Positions 44,715 through 54,962 of a DNA stretch of 64,000 nt are shown here, piece after piece. Below the pieces are notes generated by a model. The model was not told where the DNA came from. It searched no databases and worked only from the letters and a program-made list of their open reading frames with translations. This DNA is from an uncultured Christensenellaceae bacterium (lineage in GTDB: Bacteria; Bacillota; Clostridia; Christensenellales; Borkfalkiaceae), in contig CAJUKK010000010.1 in NCBI GenBank assembly GCA_910586985.1, forward strand, positions 25,510-89,509, read 5' to 3'. Numbering within the stretch: the first letter of the stretch is position 1; every line of letters starts with the position of its first letter. A program made the position numbers and the translations under genes.

Positions 44715-45566
44715 ATGAAACAAGCGACTGTCTTTTCAATTGAAGAATTCTCCGTTTACGACGGTCCCGGAATACGCACGACAGTGTTTTTTAAAGGGTG
44801 TCCGATGCGCTGCAACTGGTGCCATAATCCCGAGGGACTTTTGCCGAAGATACAGGTGGTTAAATCTCCCAACGGCTGTTTGCGCTGCGGAGCGTGTGAG
44901 GAAGTCTGTCAAAACAAGGATGAGTGTATCGCCTGCGGAAAATGTATATCCGTCTGTCCGCGCGGACTCATCCGATTCAGCGGGGTTGTTTACACGGTTG
45001 AAGAATTGTTCTTAAAATTGCAAAAGAATGCGGAGTATTTAAAGCAGTGCGGCGGCGGGGTTACTTTTTCGGGCGGGGAATGCCTGCTCTATGCGGATTT
45101 CCTCCATGACCTTATTTCCGGACTCAAAGATATCGGCGTGCATACGGCGATCCAAACGAGCGGGTATGCCGAAGAATCACAGTTTATGAAAGTACTTTCA
45201 GTCGTGGATTACGTGATGTTTGACTTAAAGATAATGGATCGGGAGCAGGCGATCAGGTACACGGGCAGGAGCAACGAACTTATTTTAAAAAACTTCGAAC
45301 ACCTGAAAGAAAGCGGCGTGCCTTTTATGGTACGAACTCCATTGATTCCTTCGGTGACGGATACGAAAGAAAATCTTACGGCGATTGCCGAAAGGATAAA
45401 GGATTCGGGCGCGCTCGGCATCGAACTGTTGCCATATAACAAAATGTCGGGGAGCAAATATACCATGGCGGGCATCGAGTATCGACCCGAATTCGACGAA
45501 CAAGCGGAAGTCAACGCGGATACGGACTTGTTTCTGCGTTATGGGATAAAAGTAAAAATCATGTGA
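44715..45566 (+). CDS. Glycyl-radical enzyme activating enzyme (radical SAM)
   Basis: 283 residues from ATG 44715; earlier in-frame starts at 44679 and 44694 overlap the GH2 gene, and no site has a clear Shine-Dalgarno. The radical SAM cluster motif is Cys29-x3-Cys33-x2-Cys36 (GCPMRCNWCHNPEG). Two further clusters lie in CLRCGACEEVC and CIACGKCISVCPRG, the ferredoxin insert of PflA-like activases. It abstracts hydrogen from Gly658 of the enzyme encoded next, using SAM and reduced ferredoxin. Confidence 0.92.
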   Translation: MKQATVFSIEEFSVYDGPGIRTTVFFKGCPMRCNWCHNPEGLLPKIQVVKSPNGCLRCGACEEVCQNKDECIACGKCISVCPRGLIRFSGVVYTVEELFLKLQKNAEYLKQCGGGVTFSGGECLLYADFLHDLISGLKDIGVHTAIQTSGYAEESQFMKVLSVVDYVMFDLKIMDREQAIRYTGRSNELILKNFEHLKESGVPFMVRTPLIPSVTDTKENLTAIAERIKDSGALGIELLPYNKMSGSKYTMAGIEYRPEFDEQAEVNADTDLFLRYGIKVKIM

Positions 45567-45581
45567 TAGGAGAAGAAAATT

Positions 45582-47630
45582 ATGGAAGAGAGACTGCAAA
45601 AAATATACGATCGTTTTCAGAAACGGGAATACAGAAATTTGCGTCGTGACGGAACTTTGATGCCGTGCAAGTTTTACGAAGAAAAAAATCTTGCCGTGCG
45701 CAGCGCGCGCCGACTGCTCGAAGCGGTAGATGCCGAGCAGGCGATTCTCTTTCCCGAGGATACAATCGGCATGATGCGGACGGTCAAAACGATTCCGCCG
45801 CTTTTGACCGAGGACGAGGCAAAGGAAATAAGAGCAAATTATTTTATCTTTGACGGCGCGCAGGTCGGCAATATTTCAAGCGACTACGCTTCAATGCTCA
45901 AAAACGGTTTTCAGGGCAAACGTGAAGAGATTGCAAATGAGATAAAAAAATATTCTGCGGAGTGTAAAGAATATTATGAACTCTATGCCATGAATCTCAC
46001 GATCGATGCAATTTGTCTTTTGGCGGAAAAATACAGAAAAGAAGCGGAGCGAATAGGAATAACGGAGCTTGCGGAAGCGCTCTCAAACGTACCGCTGTAT
46101 GCGCCGAGAAGTTACTATGAGGCGCTTGTAATGATGAGGCTTGTCAATTTTGCGCTATGGCTGAATGGGAACAAGCACAATACGCTCGGAAGGTTCGACG
46201 TATACATGTATCCTTATTTCAAGGCGGATATCGCGAGCGGGAAACTGACGCGCGAGAAGGCGTTGGAGCTTACCGGAGAATTTTTTGTTGACTTAAATTT
46301 CGACGCTGATCTTTATCCTGGCGTACAGCAGGGCGATAACGGACAGAGCATGGTGCTCGGCGGCATGGGTGCGGATGGAGAGGACGTTTTTAACGAGTTG
46401 AGCAAAATCTGTTTAGAGGCGTCGCTCGCAATCAATCTGATCGATCCGAAAATTAATATACGCGTGAGTAAAAATACTCCGTTCAGCACCTATTACCTTG
46501 GAACGTTGCTTACAAAACAAGGACTTGGTTTTCCGCAGTATTCCAACGACGACGTGGTTATTCCCGCGCTTATGGAGATGGGTTATTCGCAGGAGGACGC
46601 GAGAAACTACGTGGTCGCCGCCTGCTGGGAATTTATTATCCCCGGAGTCGCCTACGATATTCCGAACGTAGACGCGCTCAGTTATCCGGACGTAATGCTC
46701 TCCGCCGTGGCGCGGCTGGAGAAATTTTCCACCTTTGCAAAACTGATGGCGGCGGTTAAGGGCGAACTTACCGCAACTTGTAAAAAACTTATTGCAAATA
46801 CAAAGAATATCTTTGTTGAACCGTCGCCGTTCCAATCTGTCGTTATGACCGATTGTATCAAAGAGGCGAAAGACATTGCCGACGGGTCGAAGTATAACAA
46901 TTACGGTTTCCACGGCGCGGGACTTTCGACGGCTGCGGATTCGCTCGCGGCAATTAAAAAGCTGGTATACGACGAAAAAAAATATACGGCTACAACCTTA
47001 AAAAACGCGCTTGCCGCAAATTTTAAAGGTTATGAAAAACTGCATGCGGATTGCATTGCCGCGCCGAAAATGGGGAATAACGACGATTATGTTGATGAAA
47101 TTGCCGTAGAGTTAACCGACTGTTTTGCAGACGCTTTAAAGGGAGAAAAGAACGAGCGCGGCGGCATTTTCCGCGCGGGCACGGGCAGCGCAATGTACTA
47201 TATATGGCTGTCGGAACATCTCGGAGCGACGCCCGACGGGCGGTATGCGGGCGAACCGTTCAGCGCCAATTATTCCCCGTCGCTCAACGTGAAGTTCGAC
47301 GGTGTATTATCGGTCATTCATTCCTTTACAAAACCGCATTTAGGGCGTATCTGCAACGGCGGGCCGCTCACGCTGGAATTCCACGATACGCTCTTTCGCA
47401 ACGACGAGGGAACGCAGAAAGTGGCAAGGCTTGTGAAACTGTTCGTGGAAAACGGCGGGCATCAGTTGCAGCTCAACGCTATCAATCGCGAGACGTTGCT
47501 TGACGCGCAAAAACATCCCGAAAACCATAAAAATCTGATCGTTCGCGTATGGGGTTGGAGCGGATACTTTAACGAACTTGACATCGCTTATCAGAATCAC
47601 ATCATTAAGCGATTGGAATTTTTAAGTTAA
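45582..47630 (+). CDS. Glycyl radical enzyme of unknown substrate, dehydratase/lyase type
   Basis: 682 residues, shorter than pyruvate formate-lyase (about 750) and diol dehydratases (about 790). The radical-bearing motif RVWGW has Gly658, 24 residues from the end, and the thiyl Cys348 lies in VVAACWEF with Glu350 two residues on. Cys-x-Glu is seen in dehydratase and eliminase members rather than PFL, which has paired Cys. Its activase is directly upstream and the rest of the operon handles polysaccharide. It may cleave or dehydrate a sugar-derived compound. Not assignable to a characterised member. Confidence 0.85.
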   Translation: MEERLQKIYDRFQKREYRNLRRDGTLMPCKFYEEKNLAVRSARRLLEAVDAEQAILFPEDTIGMMRTVKTIPPLLTEDEAKEIRANYFIFDGAQVGNISSDYASMLKNGFQGKREEIANEIKKYSAECKEYYELYAMNLTIDAICLLAEKYRKEAERIGITELAEALSNVPLYAPRSYYEALVMMRLVNFALWLNGNKHNTLGRFDVYMYPYFKADIASGKLTREKALELTGEFFVDLNFDADLYPGVQQGDNGQSMVLGGMGADGEDVFNELSKICLEASLAINLIDPKINIRVSKNTPFSTYYLGTLLTKQGLGFPQYSNDDVVIPALMEMGYSQEDARNYVVAACWEFIIPGVAYDIPNVDALSYPDVMLSAVARLEKFSTFAKLMAAVKGELTATCKKLIANTKNIFVEPSPFQSVVMTDCIKEAKDIADGSKYNNYGFHGAGLSTAADSLAAIKKLVYDEKKYTATTLKNALAANFKGYEKLHADCIAAPKMGNNDDYVDEIAVELTDCFADALKGEKNERGGIFRAGTGSAMYYIWLSEHLGATPDGRYAGEPFSANYSPSLNVKFDGVLSVIHSFTKPHLGRICNGGPLTLEFHDTLFRNDEGTQKVARLVKLFVENGGHQLQLNAINRETLLDAQKHPENHKNLIVRVWGWSGYFNELDIAYQNHIIKRLEFLS

Positions 47631-47648
47631 AAACATAAGGAGGTAGGC

Positions 47649-49196
47649 ATGAAACATTTTAAAAAAATTGCAGCTTTGGTGTTCTGCGCCGTGATCGGCA
47701 TGTCGTGCGCGGCAGGATTTGCGGGATGCGGCGAGGGCGCAGGCGGCAACGGCGAGGGGAATGCGGAGGGGACGGTTATGAACGACACTTTCTATAACCC
47801 GCTTCGTCTTGAATCGGGACTCGGCGATCCGTGGATGTACAAAAAAGACGGTTATTATTACCTTACCTATTCCGAAGGGACGCAGATTTCGGTTACGCGT
47901 TCCAAGTGGATGACGAACATGACGGCGGATCACGGCGACGAAACGCGGACGAAGGTTGTCGTCCGTCAAAAGGCGATGAATCTCGTAGAAATCTGGGCGC
48001 CCGAAATATTCTTCCTGAACGGGAATTGGTACATTTATTTTACGGCAACGAACGACTACGGAAACAATACGGATTTAAAAGACGCGGGCAGAAAAACGTA
48101 CTGTTTAAAGAGCAAGACGGATGATGCAATGGGCGAATGGGAGACAAGCCCCACGCAGGTGAAACTTCCCGAAAATCAGTTCCGCTCCATTGATGCGACG
48201 TTTATGGAATACAACAATAAGCAATACGTCATCTGGGCAAGCTGGCCGTATGAGAACCACACGCAGGATTATCAGCAGGATTTATGCATTGCGGAACTTG
48301 AATACAATAACCCCGCAAAAGTTGTTTCTCCCGAAAGTAAACGCGTCGTTATCTCCACGCCCGAATATGATTGGGAAAAACTCGGCGCGAATCAGAACGA
48401 AGGTCCGGTTGTAACTTTTTCACCGAACGGAACGCCCGTTCTTTTGTACTCGGGCGCGTTTTCGGGTTCGGATGCTTACTGCATCGGTTATATCGTTCTC
48501 GACGGATCGGATAAAGACCCGCTCAATCCCGAGAGTTGGACAAAAGGAGAAAAGCCGCTCATGGAGACGGAGGAAGAGATCATATCTCCGGGGCACAACT
48601 CAGTCGTTAAGTCGCCTGACGGGACGGAGGATTGGATTTGCTACCATTCCGCAAAGTATTCGGGCGCGGGTTGGGACAGAACGCTGCGCTTGCAAAAGAT
48701 GACGTGGGACGGCGATATTCCCGTAGTCGAACACGTATACGCTTATAATGAGGAAGCGCCCATGCCGTCGGGAGAGATTGTCAACCGCGTAAAATATGAG
48801 GCGGAAGATGCAAAGTTCGGCGAAGGCTGTACGGTGATCGACAGCGTATACGAAAACGGAGACGGTACGACTTCGGTTGCGGCATCCGGCGGAAAGGCAG
48901 TCCGCGTTGCCGATGAGGGCGGAATCAAGTTCGAAGTAAACGTAAAAAAGAACGGAAAATATCGCATTGTACTGCGTTATTCCAATCAGGCGGTATCGGC
49001 GACTTCGGTCGATATCACCGTCAACGGAACGCTCTACACGCTGTATACTCCCAAGACACCCTATGACGATACGTTTTGCAATAATGCATTTTTCTGCGAC
49101 CTCTATTTAAAACCTACAGGTCCGAACGAAATCACGATCGTTTGCGATCAGAACATTCTTATCGATTGCATTGTTGTGGACGCTTTGGAGAAATAG
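47649..49196 (+). CDS. Secreted GH43-like lipoprotein with C-terminal carbohydrate-binding domain (first copy)
   Basis: 515 residues. Lipobox FAGC (Cys27). The five-bladed propeller motifs of GH43 are visible: base Asp60 in GLGDPWMYK, WAPEIFFLNGNWYIYF, RSIDATFMEYNNKQYVIWA, and NEGPVVTFSPNGTPVLLYSG with the likely acid Glu. Residues about 375-515 form a CBM6/CBM35-like domain (VKYEAEDAKFGEGCTVID, GKYRIVLRYSN). The role is cleaving arabinofuranosyl or xylosyl residues outside the membrane. AAGGAGG precedes the ATG. Confidence 0.85.
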   Translation: MKHFKKIAALVFCAVIGMSCAAGFAGCGEGAGGNGEGNAEGTVMNDTFYNPLRLESGLGDPWMYKKDGYYYLTYSEGTQISVTRSKWMTNMTADHGDETRTKVVVRQKAMNLVEIWAPEIFFLNGNWYIYFTATNDYGNNTDLKDAGRKTYCLKSKTDDAMGEWETSPTQVKLPENQFRSIDATFMEYNNKQYVIWASWPYENHTQDYQQDLCIAELEYNNPAKVVSPESKRVVISTPEYDWEKLGANQNEGPVVTFSPNGTPVLLYSGAFSGSDAYCIGYIVLDGSDKDPLNPESWTKGEKPLMETEEEIISPGHNSVVKSPDGTEDWICYHSAKYSGAGWDRTLRLQKMTWDGDIPVVEHVYAYNEEAPMPSGEIVNRVKYEAEDAKFGEGCTVIDSVYENGDGTTSVAASGGKAVRVADEGGIKFEVNVKKNGKYRIVLRYSNQAVSATSVDITVNGTLYTLYTPKTPYDDTFCNNAFFCDLYLKPTGPNEITIVCDQNILIDCIVVDALEK

Positions 49197-49197
49197 C

Positions 49198-50733
49198 ATG
49201 AAAGGTAAATTCAGGGCTTTTCTTGGTATTTTACTTGCCGCCGCCACGTTGTGCGGATCGCTTTTCCTCGGCGGTTGCGGCGGGGACGGAGAAAATATGA
49301 ACGATACTTTTTATAATCCTATTCATCTGTCCGGTCAGGATCCGTGGTTTTATAAACACGGCGAGTATTATTATCATATTCTCATGAAGGGCGTGGAACG
49401 CAACGGAAAGACGGAGACTGCCTTTACGATTACGCGATCGAAGAGCCTGACTACGCTGTATCCCGATATGGACGATCCCGAAACGACGCATATTGCGGGG
49501 TTTGTCGCCGATTCAAATATTCAATCGGTATGGGCACCCGAGATATTCTTCTTCAAAGATCATTGGTATCTTCTGTTTACGGCGGCGACGACGGACGAGG
49601 AGTTTCTCGCAGGTCAACCCGATCAGACGGACAGGATCGACAGCGCGCGCCGCACTTATATGATCAAGAGCGAGACGAGCGATCCGTTCGGAAATTACGG
49701 AAAGGCGGTAAAGCTCGGACTTTCGCCCGACTATCGCTCGATCGACGCAACGTTTATGGATTACAACGGCAGGCAGTACGTCATTTGGGCGGGTTGGCCG
49801 AACGAGATGCATACCGCGTTCTGGCAACAGAATTTGTATATAACAGAGCTTGAAACGGGCGATCCAACTAAAGTAAAAGCGTCTTCCGGAGGGGAACGCA
49901 ATCTTATCTCCGAACCGAAGGCTTCCTGGGAGCGCAACAGCGCGAGTCAGAACGAAGGACCTTGTCTCGTCTATGCGCCCGACGGTACTCCCGTACTTTT
50001 ATTCTCTGCGAGTTATTCGGCATCAGACTGTTACTGTATCGGATACTTGAAGATGACGGGCGACGATCCCATAAAGCAAAGCAGTTGGGAAAAATGCGAC
50101 AAACCGCTCATGGAGACAGACCTTTTAAAAACGGACGTTGTTTCACCCGGGCATAATTCGGTTGTAAAATCGCCCGACGGTACGGAGGATTGGATCGTTT
50201 ATCATGCGGCGAAATATTCGGGCGCGGGTTGGAGCAGAACGGTGCGTCTGCAAAAACTGATCTGGGAGGGCAATACGCCCAAGGTGGAAATGTCGGCATG
50301 GACGGAAGAACTTAAACTTCCTTCGGGCGACGTTACCGAAAAGGTGCGTTACGAGGCGGAGAATGCAACACTCGCCGACGGGTGTTCGGTGAAGAAATTC
50401 GAAAAAGGCGATAACTTCTCTTATGCGTCCAAAGATAGAGCGGTGTCGTTCGGGAGCGATGCGGATACGGTAACTTTTAAGTTTCAGGCAAAGCGCGCGG
50501 GAAAAGCGGTAATTTCTTACCGTTATTCGAATGCGCAGGCGGATAAAGGAGCGGTAACGACCATTGTGCGGGTAAACGGCGAAGAGAGTACGTTGCAAAC
50601 GCCGTATACGGGTTACGAAGAGCTGTTTACGCTTTCGCAGCAAATTGTGTCTCTTCGGGAGGGGGAGAACACCGTCACATTTTCGGGCAGGAGCAATCTT
50701 TTGCTGGATTGCATAGTTGTCACATATTATTAA
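49198..50733 (+). CDS. Secreted GH43-like lipoprotein with C-terminal carbohydrate-binding domain (second copy)
   Basis: 511 residues from ATG 49198, one base after the first copy, with TTGGAGA upstream. Lipobox LGGC (Cys27). It repeats the first copy's layout: SGQDPWFYK with Asp48, WAPEIFFFKDHWYLLFTAA, RSIDATFMDYNGRQYVIWA, NEGPCLVYAPDGTPVLLFSA, and the CBM-like end VRYEAENATLADGCSVK. The two differ throughout, so this is an old duplication with likely different linkage or substrate preferences. Confidence 0.85.
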   Translation: MKGKFRAFLGILLAAATLCGSLFLGGCGGDGENMNDTFYNPIHLSGQDPWFYKHGEYYYHILMKGVERNGKTETAFTITRSKSLTTLYPDMDDPETTHIAGFVADSNIQSVWAPEIFFFKDHWYLLFTAATTDEEFLAGQPDQTDRIDSARRTYMIKSETSDPFGNYGKAVKLGLSPDYRSIDATFMDYNGRQYVIWAGWPNEMHTAFWQQNLYITELETGDPTKVKASSGGERNLISEPKASWERNSASQNEGPCLVYAPDGTPVLLFSASYSASDCYCIGYLKMTGDDPIKQSSWEKCDKPLMETDLLKTDVVSPGHNSVVKSPDGTEDWIVYHAAKYSGAGWSRTVRLQKLIWEGNTPKVEMSAWTEELKLPSGDVTEKVRYEAENATLADGCSVKKFEKGDNFSYASKDRAVSFGSDADTVTFKFQAKRAGKAVISYRYSNAQADKGAVTTIVRVNGEESTLQTPYTGYEELFTLSQQIVSLREGENTVTFSGRSNLLLDCIVVTYY

Positions 50734-50752
50734 ACCCAATGAGGAGGAAAAC

Positions 50753-53266
50753 ATGAAAAAAATCAAAACTTTGGTTGCGCTTGCGCTATCCGCAACGATG
50801 CTCGTAGGCGCAGCGGCTTGCGACAACGAGAACGAGTCGTTTATGGATTACTACACGTTCGACACAAGCGCAATTACGAGCGAATTGCTGTACGGGAGCG
50901 AAATGAAGATTGATCCTGTTGTAAAGAATCTTGGATCGGTTGTTGACGCAAACTACAATGTATCCGTTTCTTTGGACGGAAAGGACGTTACGTCCTCCGT
51001 ATACGATAAGTCGACGAAGATTTTTGCACCCGCAAAGCAGGCGGATGCAATCGGAACGTATACGTTCAATCTGACCATCGTAGACGCGGAGGGAAACAAC
51101 GTCCTTGACGAAAACGGCAAGACGTTCTCCACCAGCTTTAACGTAGACTACTGCATGATGAACTTCGTGCCCAAGGAAAACGCAGGCGCAGGGGTCACCG
51201 TCAACAACGACAATCCGCTCTCTCCCGTCATCACGTTCGACGAAACGTACGCGAGCGGCGCGGCGACTGCAAAGACGGACAGCGGTCAGTACCGCGTAAC
51301 GGGCGTAAGTTTTGCGGATAATTACGAGATTGTTTACCGCATTAAAGCAAACGCGATCAGTGAAAACGAGGAGACGCGTTTCTTCTTCGGCGTAGATAGA
51401 ACGGACGAGAACAAGCGTGACGACAATATCGCCCTCAACGTAAACGACGGCAGACTTTCCGCTTGGTTTTTCCAGGACAGCGGTCAGGCGGGCGGCGACG
51501 ATTGGACGGGTACGGGCTGGGTCAATACGACGAAATCGGTCGAAAAGAATCTCACTGACGGTACGGAACACCTCATCGGATTTACGCGCGTCGTCTCTAC
51601 GACGGGGAACGCGTACTACGTAATCACTTGGGACGGCGATTACTTCACCACGCTCAACATTAAGGGCAACTATACGGATACGGTCGGCGGCGTTTGGGTG
51701 GAATCCATCAACGTAGAGGGCTCGATCGAAGTTGCGTCTTTCCGCAATCTTGCAAAGGATACCGCAGCGCCCGCAGTCGTCCTCAACTACGAGGACGTGG
51801 GCGTGGGGTCTACGATCGACTTAAACGAAGGACTGATCGTTATGGACGAGATATACAACGCGACGTCGGGTGTCGCATGGGAAGTGACCGATCCCGCGGG
51901 CGAAGCGGTAGCCGTAACAGGCGGCAAGGCGACGCTTGCAAAGGACGGCGAATATACGGTTAAGGCTACGGTTGCTGATCTTTCGGGAAACCGTTCCGAG
52001 ACGAGCACGAAGTTTACCGTCTATTCCGACTTCAATATTTCCAATCTCGGACTTAAAAACTTTTACAAGGCAGAATCTCAGATCACGGCGAATGTTGCGT
52101 TCGCAACGGATGACGAGGCGATGATCGGTGCAACTTCGGCAATACTTTACAAGGGAACAAACGAAGTAGAGAACGCTATCACCGGCGATGCGAAAACGGG
52201 CTATAAGTTTACGCCCGCCTCCGCAGGGAAGTATACGCTTCGCGTATCCACCGTTTCGATGGGCAGACCCATTCAGAAGGACTTCGAATTTACTGTTTCC
52301 GGAAAGAATGCGACGGATATCGATATGTCGCGCAACACCGAAGCGGCGAGGACGGGCGTTTCGATGATGATCTACGGGGAGGGCGCGCTGTCGGTATATA
52401 GCGGTAATTTGTTTGCGACCGCGACCGACGTCACATTCGAAGTCGTAAAGACGCATACCACAACGACTTGCGAAACCAACAAGACCTACACTTATTTCAC
52501 GCCGACAAAAGCGGGAACGTACTACATTGCGGCGCGTCAGGGCGAAGGCGATACGATAACGTTGCGCGCGACGAAGGTCATCGTAAAGGACGATACCATT
52601 TGGGTATACGATGACGAAAAACTCGACGTCGGCAACGGGAATCTCGACAAAGTCGTCTACGGCAACAACGAGATGATCTTCCTCGACAACGGCGCTACCA
52701 ACTATCAAACCTCCAAGGTCGTTTACGACAATATGGCCGACAAGGGCTATCAGGGGAATATGACAATCGAATTTAAGATGACCGATCTTAAATTCCACGG
52801 TAGAAACAAAAAACTGTTCATCACGCTCGGGACTACGGGTGCGGACGGTTGGAAGTGGAACGATATCTGCTTAGAGGGTAGTCCGAACAACGATTTGTGG
52901 GGCTATTGCACTAACATCTTCGGGTTCGGTTGGGTCGAGTATCAGTGGAGATCGGTTTGGCAAGATCCCGTCACGACGGAATTTATTCCCGATAACGACC
53001 CCGATTACGAAGGCGAAGGCTATCAGTATGCATTCCGTCAGGGTAACGAATACGGAACTCTATACGCGGCAGGCACGCACACGTACCGCATCGAGATCAG
53101 AGAGACGGGAGAAGAGAAGTGCACGGTATACTTCTATATCGACGGTAGACCCGAGGCAACGCACAGGAATTTGACGTATAAGAGCAATCAGCTCGGTTGC
53201 GTCGTTATCAATTCCGATACGATGAGCGGCGTCATGTCCGATATTAAAATTATTAACGAGGACTGA
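50753..53266 (+). CDS. Large polysaccharide-locus lipoprotein, putative binding protein
   Basis: 837 residues from ATG 50753 behind GAGGAGG. The lipobox is GAAAC (Cys23). The mature protein begins with repeated Ig-like strands (YNVSVSLDGKDVTSSVY), has a concanavalin-like beta-sandwich in the middle (FADNYEIVYRIKANAISE, TRFFFGVDRTDEN) and another at the C-terminus (MTIEFKMTDLKFHGRNKKLF). No catalytic motif is evident. Its place between the GH43 genes and the importer suggests capture of polysaccharide at the cell surface. Confidence 0.72.
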   Translation: MKKIKTLVALALSATMLVGAAACDNENESFMDYYTFDTSAITSELLYGSEMKIDPVVKNLGSVVDANYNVSVSLDGKDVTSSVYDKSTKIFAPAKQADAIGTYTFNLTIVDAEGNNVLDENGKTFSTSFNVDYCMMNFVPKENAGAGVTVNNDNPLSPVITFDETYASGAATAKTDSGQYRVTGVSFADNYEIVYRIKANAISENEETRFFFGVDRTDENKRDDNIALNVNDGRLSAWFFQDSGQAGGDDWTGTGWVNTTKSVEKNLTDGTEHLIGFTRVVSTTGNAYYVITWDGDYFTTLNIKGNYTDTVGGVWVESINVEGSIEVASFRNLAKDTAAPAVVLNYEDVGVGSTIDLNEGLIVMDEIYNATSGVAWEVTDPAGEAVAVTGGKATLAKDGEYTVKATVADLSGNRSETSTKFTVYSDFNISNLGLKNFYKAESQITANVAFATDDEAMIGATSAILYKGTNEVENAITGDAKTGYKFTPASAGKYTLRVSTVSMGRPIQKDFEFTVSGKNATDIDMSRNTEAARTGVSMMIYGEGALSVYSGNLFATATDVTFEVVKTHTTTTCETNKTYTYFTPTKAGTYYIAARQGEGDTITLRATKVIVKDDTIWVYDDEKLDVGNGNLDKVVYGNNEMIFLDNGATNYQTSKVVYDNMADKGYQGNMTIEFKMTDLKFHGRNKKLFITLGTTGADGWKWNDICLEGSPNNDLWGYCTNIFGFGWVEYQWRSVWQDPVTTEFIPDNDPDYEGEGYQYAFRQGNEYGTLYAAGTHTYRIEIRETGEEKCTVYFYIDGRPEATHRNLTYKSNQLGCVVINSDTMSGVMSDIKIINED

Positions 53267-53280
53267 GTTTTTAGCGAACA

Positions 53281-53321
53281 GGGGAACTCCGCCGCCTCTG
53301 CGGCGGCGGAGAATACTCCCC
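53281..53321 (+). promoter_or_regulatory. Strong intercistronic stem-loop before the binding-protein gene
   Basis: CTCCGCCGCC pairs with GGCGGCGGAG over 5 bases, extended by GGGGA/TCCCC. It lacks a T run, so it probably stabilises or processes the operon mRNA ahead of the binding protein. Confidence 0.6.
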
Positions 53322-53341
53322 GAAAAGTAAGGAGACCATAA

Positions 53342-54937
53342 ATGAAATTTTTTAAAAAAGCAACAATTGCCGCGCTCTCCGCGGTATTCGCCCTCTCTGC
53401 GCTTACAGGTTGCGACGGCGGCGGTGGCGGCGGTGGCGCGGGAAAGACCAATCTCGAATTCTGGGGCTGGGGCGACGATATCGAGGTGCAAGTTTTTACC
53501 GAACTCGTCGATAAATTTAACGCCACACACGACGATATTTACGTTAACTTTACTAAGCGTCCCAGCAGCACTTACGGCGTTGATACGTTAAAACAACTGC
53601 AATCCCGCCGCGCGCCGGACGTCGTATTCGTCGAGGACAGTAAAATTAAGCTTTGGGCGTCCGATTCCATCAACGTTCTTGAAGACCTTACGCCCTACAT
53701 TGAAAAGAGTTCGGTGATTGATCTTTCGGATATCTGGGAAGGTCAGATGTCGCGCTTTATTTTCGATCAGGACACCTTTAAAACGACGGAAAATTCGCCT
53801 GTATGGGGACTGCCCAAGGATCTCGGCGCAACAGTAATTTATTATAATAAGACGGCGATTCAGAGCGCGGGAATTACAGTTGTGGAAGGCAAGACCGCAG
53901 ATCAGGTTCCTGAGGACGAGGCGCACGGATTTTATGTAAAGGACGGGAAACCCTACTTTAACAACAGTATTTCGATGACGCAGAAAGAACTTGTGGAGAT
54001 GGGTAAACTGTTAACGAAGGAGCAGAATGAATCGTCGCCTACGGATTTCGGATACTATTGTCAATGGTGGTTCAGTCTCGGCTGGTCGGTCGGCGGTGAC
54101 GACGTCGTTTTTGTGGAATCGGACGATGCAAAGTACAACGGCGGTTATTACGATTTTATTTTAAACGACAAAAACCCCAATTATCGCGTGAAAGAAGGGG
54201 AGAGCGTGACCGTAAACGGAACAACGTATCAGGCGGGCGAAATACTCGGCTACTTCGATAAGCAGGCGATTTCCTCCGAAGACAAGGCGAAGTGCAACGA
54301 GCTTGCAAGTATGCGGGAGGTGTTCGATTATTGGGTATCGTTTGCAACGGGAAAGAATGCGGACGGTTCGGCGAACGGCAATCGCATTTCTCCCAAACCC
54401 AACGACAATATCGACAGTACGATGTTTACAAACCAACGCCTTGCCATGTACGTAGAGGGCAGATATATGGTTCCCGAGTTCAGGCGCGATTGCAAATTCG
54501 ACTGGGACGTTGCGCCGCTTCCTCATTGGGAGGGCGGAGTTGAATCGGGGCACAGCGGTTCGATGTGCATCTCTATGTCGAATAAGAGCAAAAACAAAGA
54601 CGCGGCGTTTGCTCTGATCGAGTATCTCTCCGGACCTGAGGGGCAGAGAGAACTCATGAAGACCGGATTCAACGTGCCCAATCAGAAATCCATTGCAAAG
54701 AGCGACGAGTTCTTAAAGAGCGAAAAGCCGCCCTATAACAATGCGGTATTCGTCCGCGCGGCGGAGGTGCAGAGGGGCGGAGACTGGACGTATCTTCCCG
54801 ACGATGCATGGATCGAGGAATGGGCGCCCACGCTTAACGGAGACGTATTAAACGGCGTTGTAACGGTTGATCAGCTTTTTAATAATTATACGCAGAAGGT
54901 AAACGATAAACTCAAAACTTACACCTTGAAAAAATGA
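53342..54937 (+). CDS. ABC sugar transporter substrate-binding lipoprotein (family 1)
   Basis: 531 residues. Lipobox LTGC (Cys24), followed by a Gly run. The body follows the MalE-like fold with FWGWGDDIEVQVFTEL, LKQLQSRRAPDVVFVED, and the later HSGSMCISMSNKSKN, ALIEYLSGPEGQRELM. It captures an oligosaccharide for the two permeases encoded next. AAGGAG lies 9 bases before the ATG. Confidence 0.93.
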   Translation: MKFFKKATIAALSAVFALSALTGCDGGGGGGGAGKTNLEFWGWGDDIEVQVFTELVDKFNATHDDIYVNFTKRPSSTYGVDTLKQLQSRRAPDVVFVEDSKIKLWASDSINVLEDLTPYIEKSSVIDLSDIWEGQMSRFIFDQDTFKTTENSPVWGLPKDLGATVIYYNKTAIQSAGITVVEGKTADQVPEDEAHGFYVKDGKPYFNNSISMTQKELVEMGKLLTKEQNESSPTDFGYYCQWWFSLGWSVGGDDVVFVESDDAKYNGGYYDFILNDKNPNYRVKEGESVTVNGTTYQAGEILGYFDKQAISSEDKAKCNELASMREVFDYWVSFATGKNADGSANGNRISPKPNDNIDSTMFTNQRLAMYVEGRYMVPEFRRDCKFDWDVAPLPHWEGGVESGHSGSMCISMSNKSKNKDAAFALIEYLSGPEGQRELMKTGFNVPNQKSIAKSDEFLKSEKPPYNNAVFVRAAEVQRGGDWTYLPDDAWIEEWAPTLNGDVLNGVVTVDQLFNNYTQKVNDKLKTYTLKK

Positions 54938-54962
54938 CGGAAAAACCGAGAGGAGGCGGATC

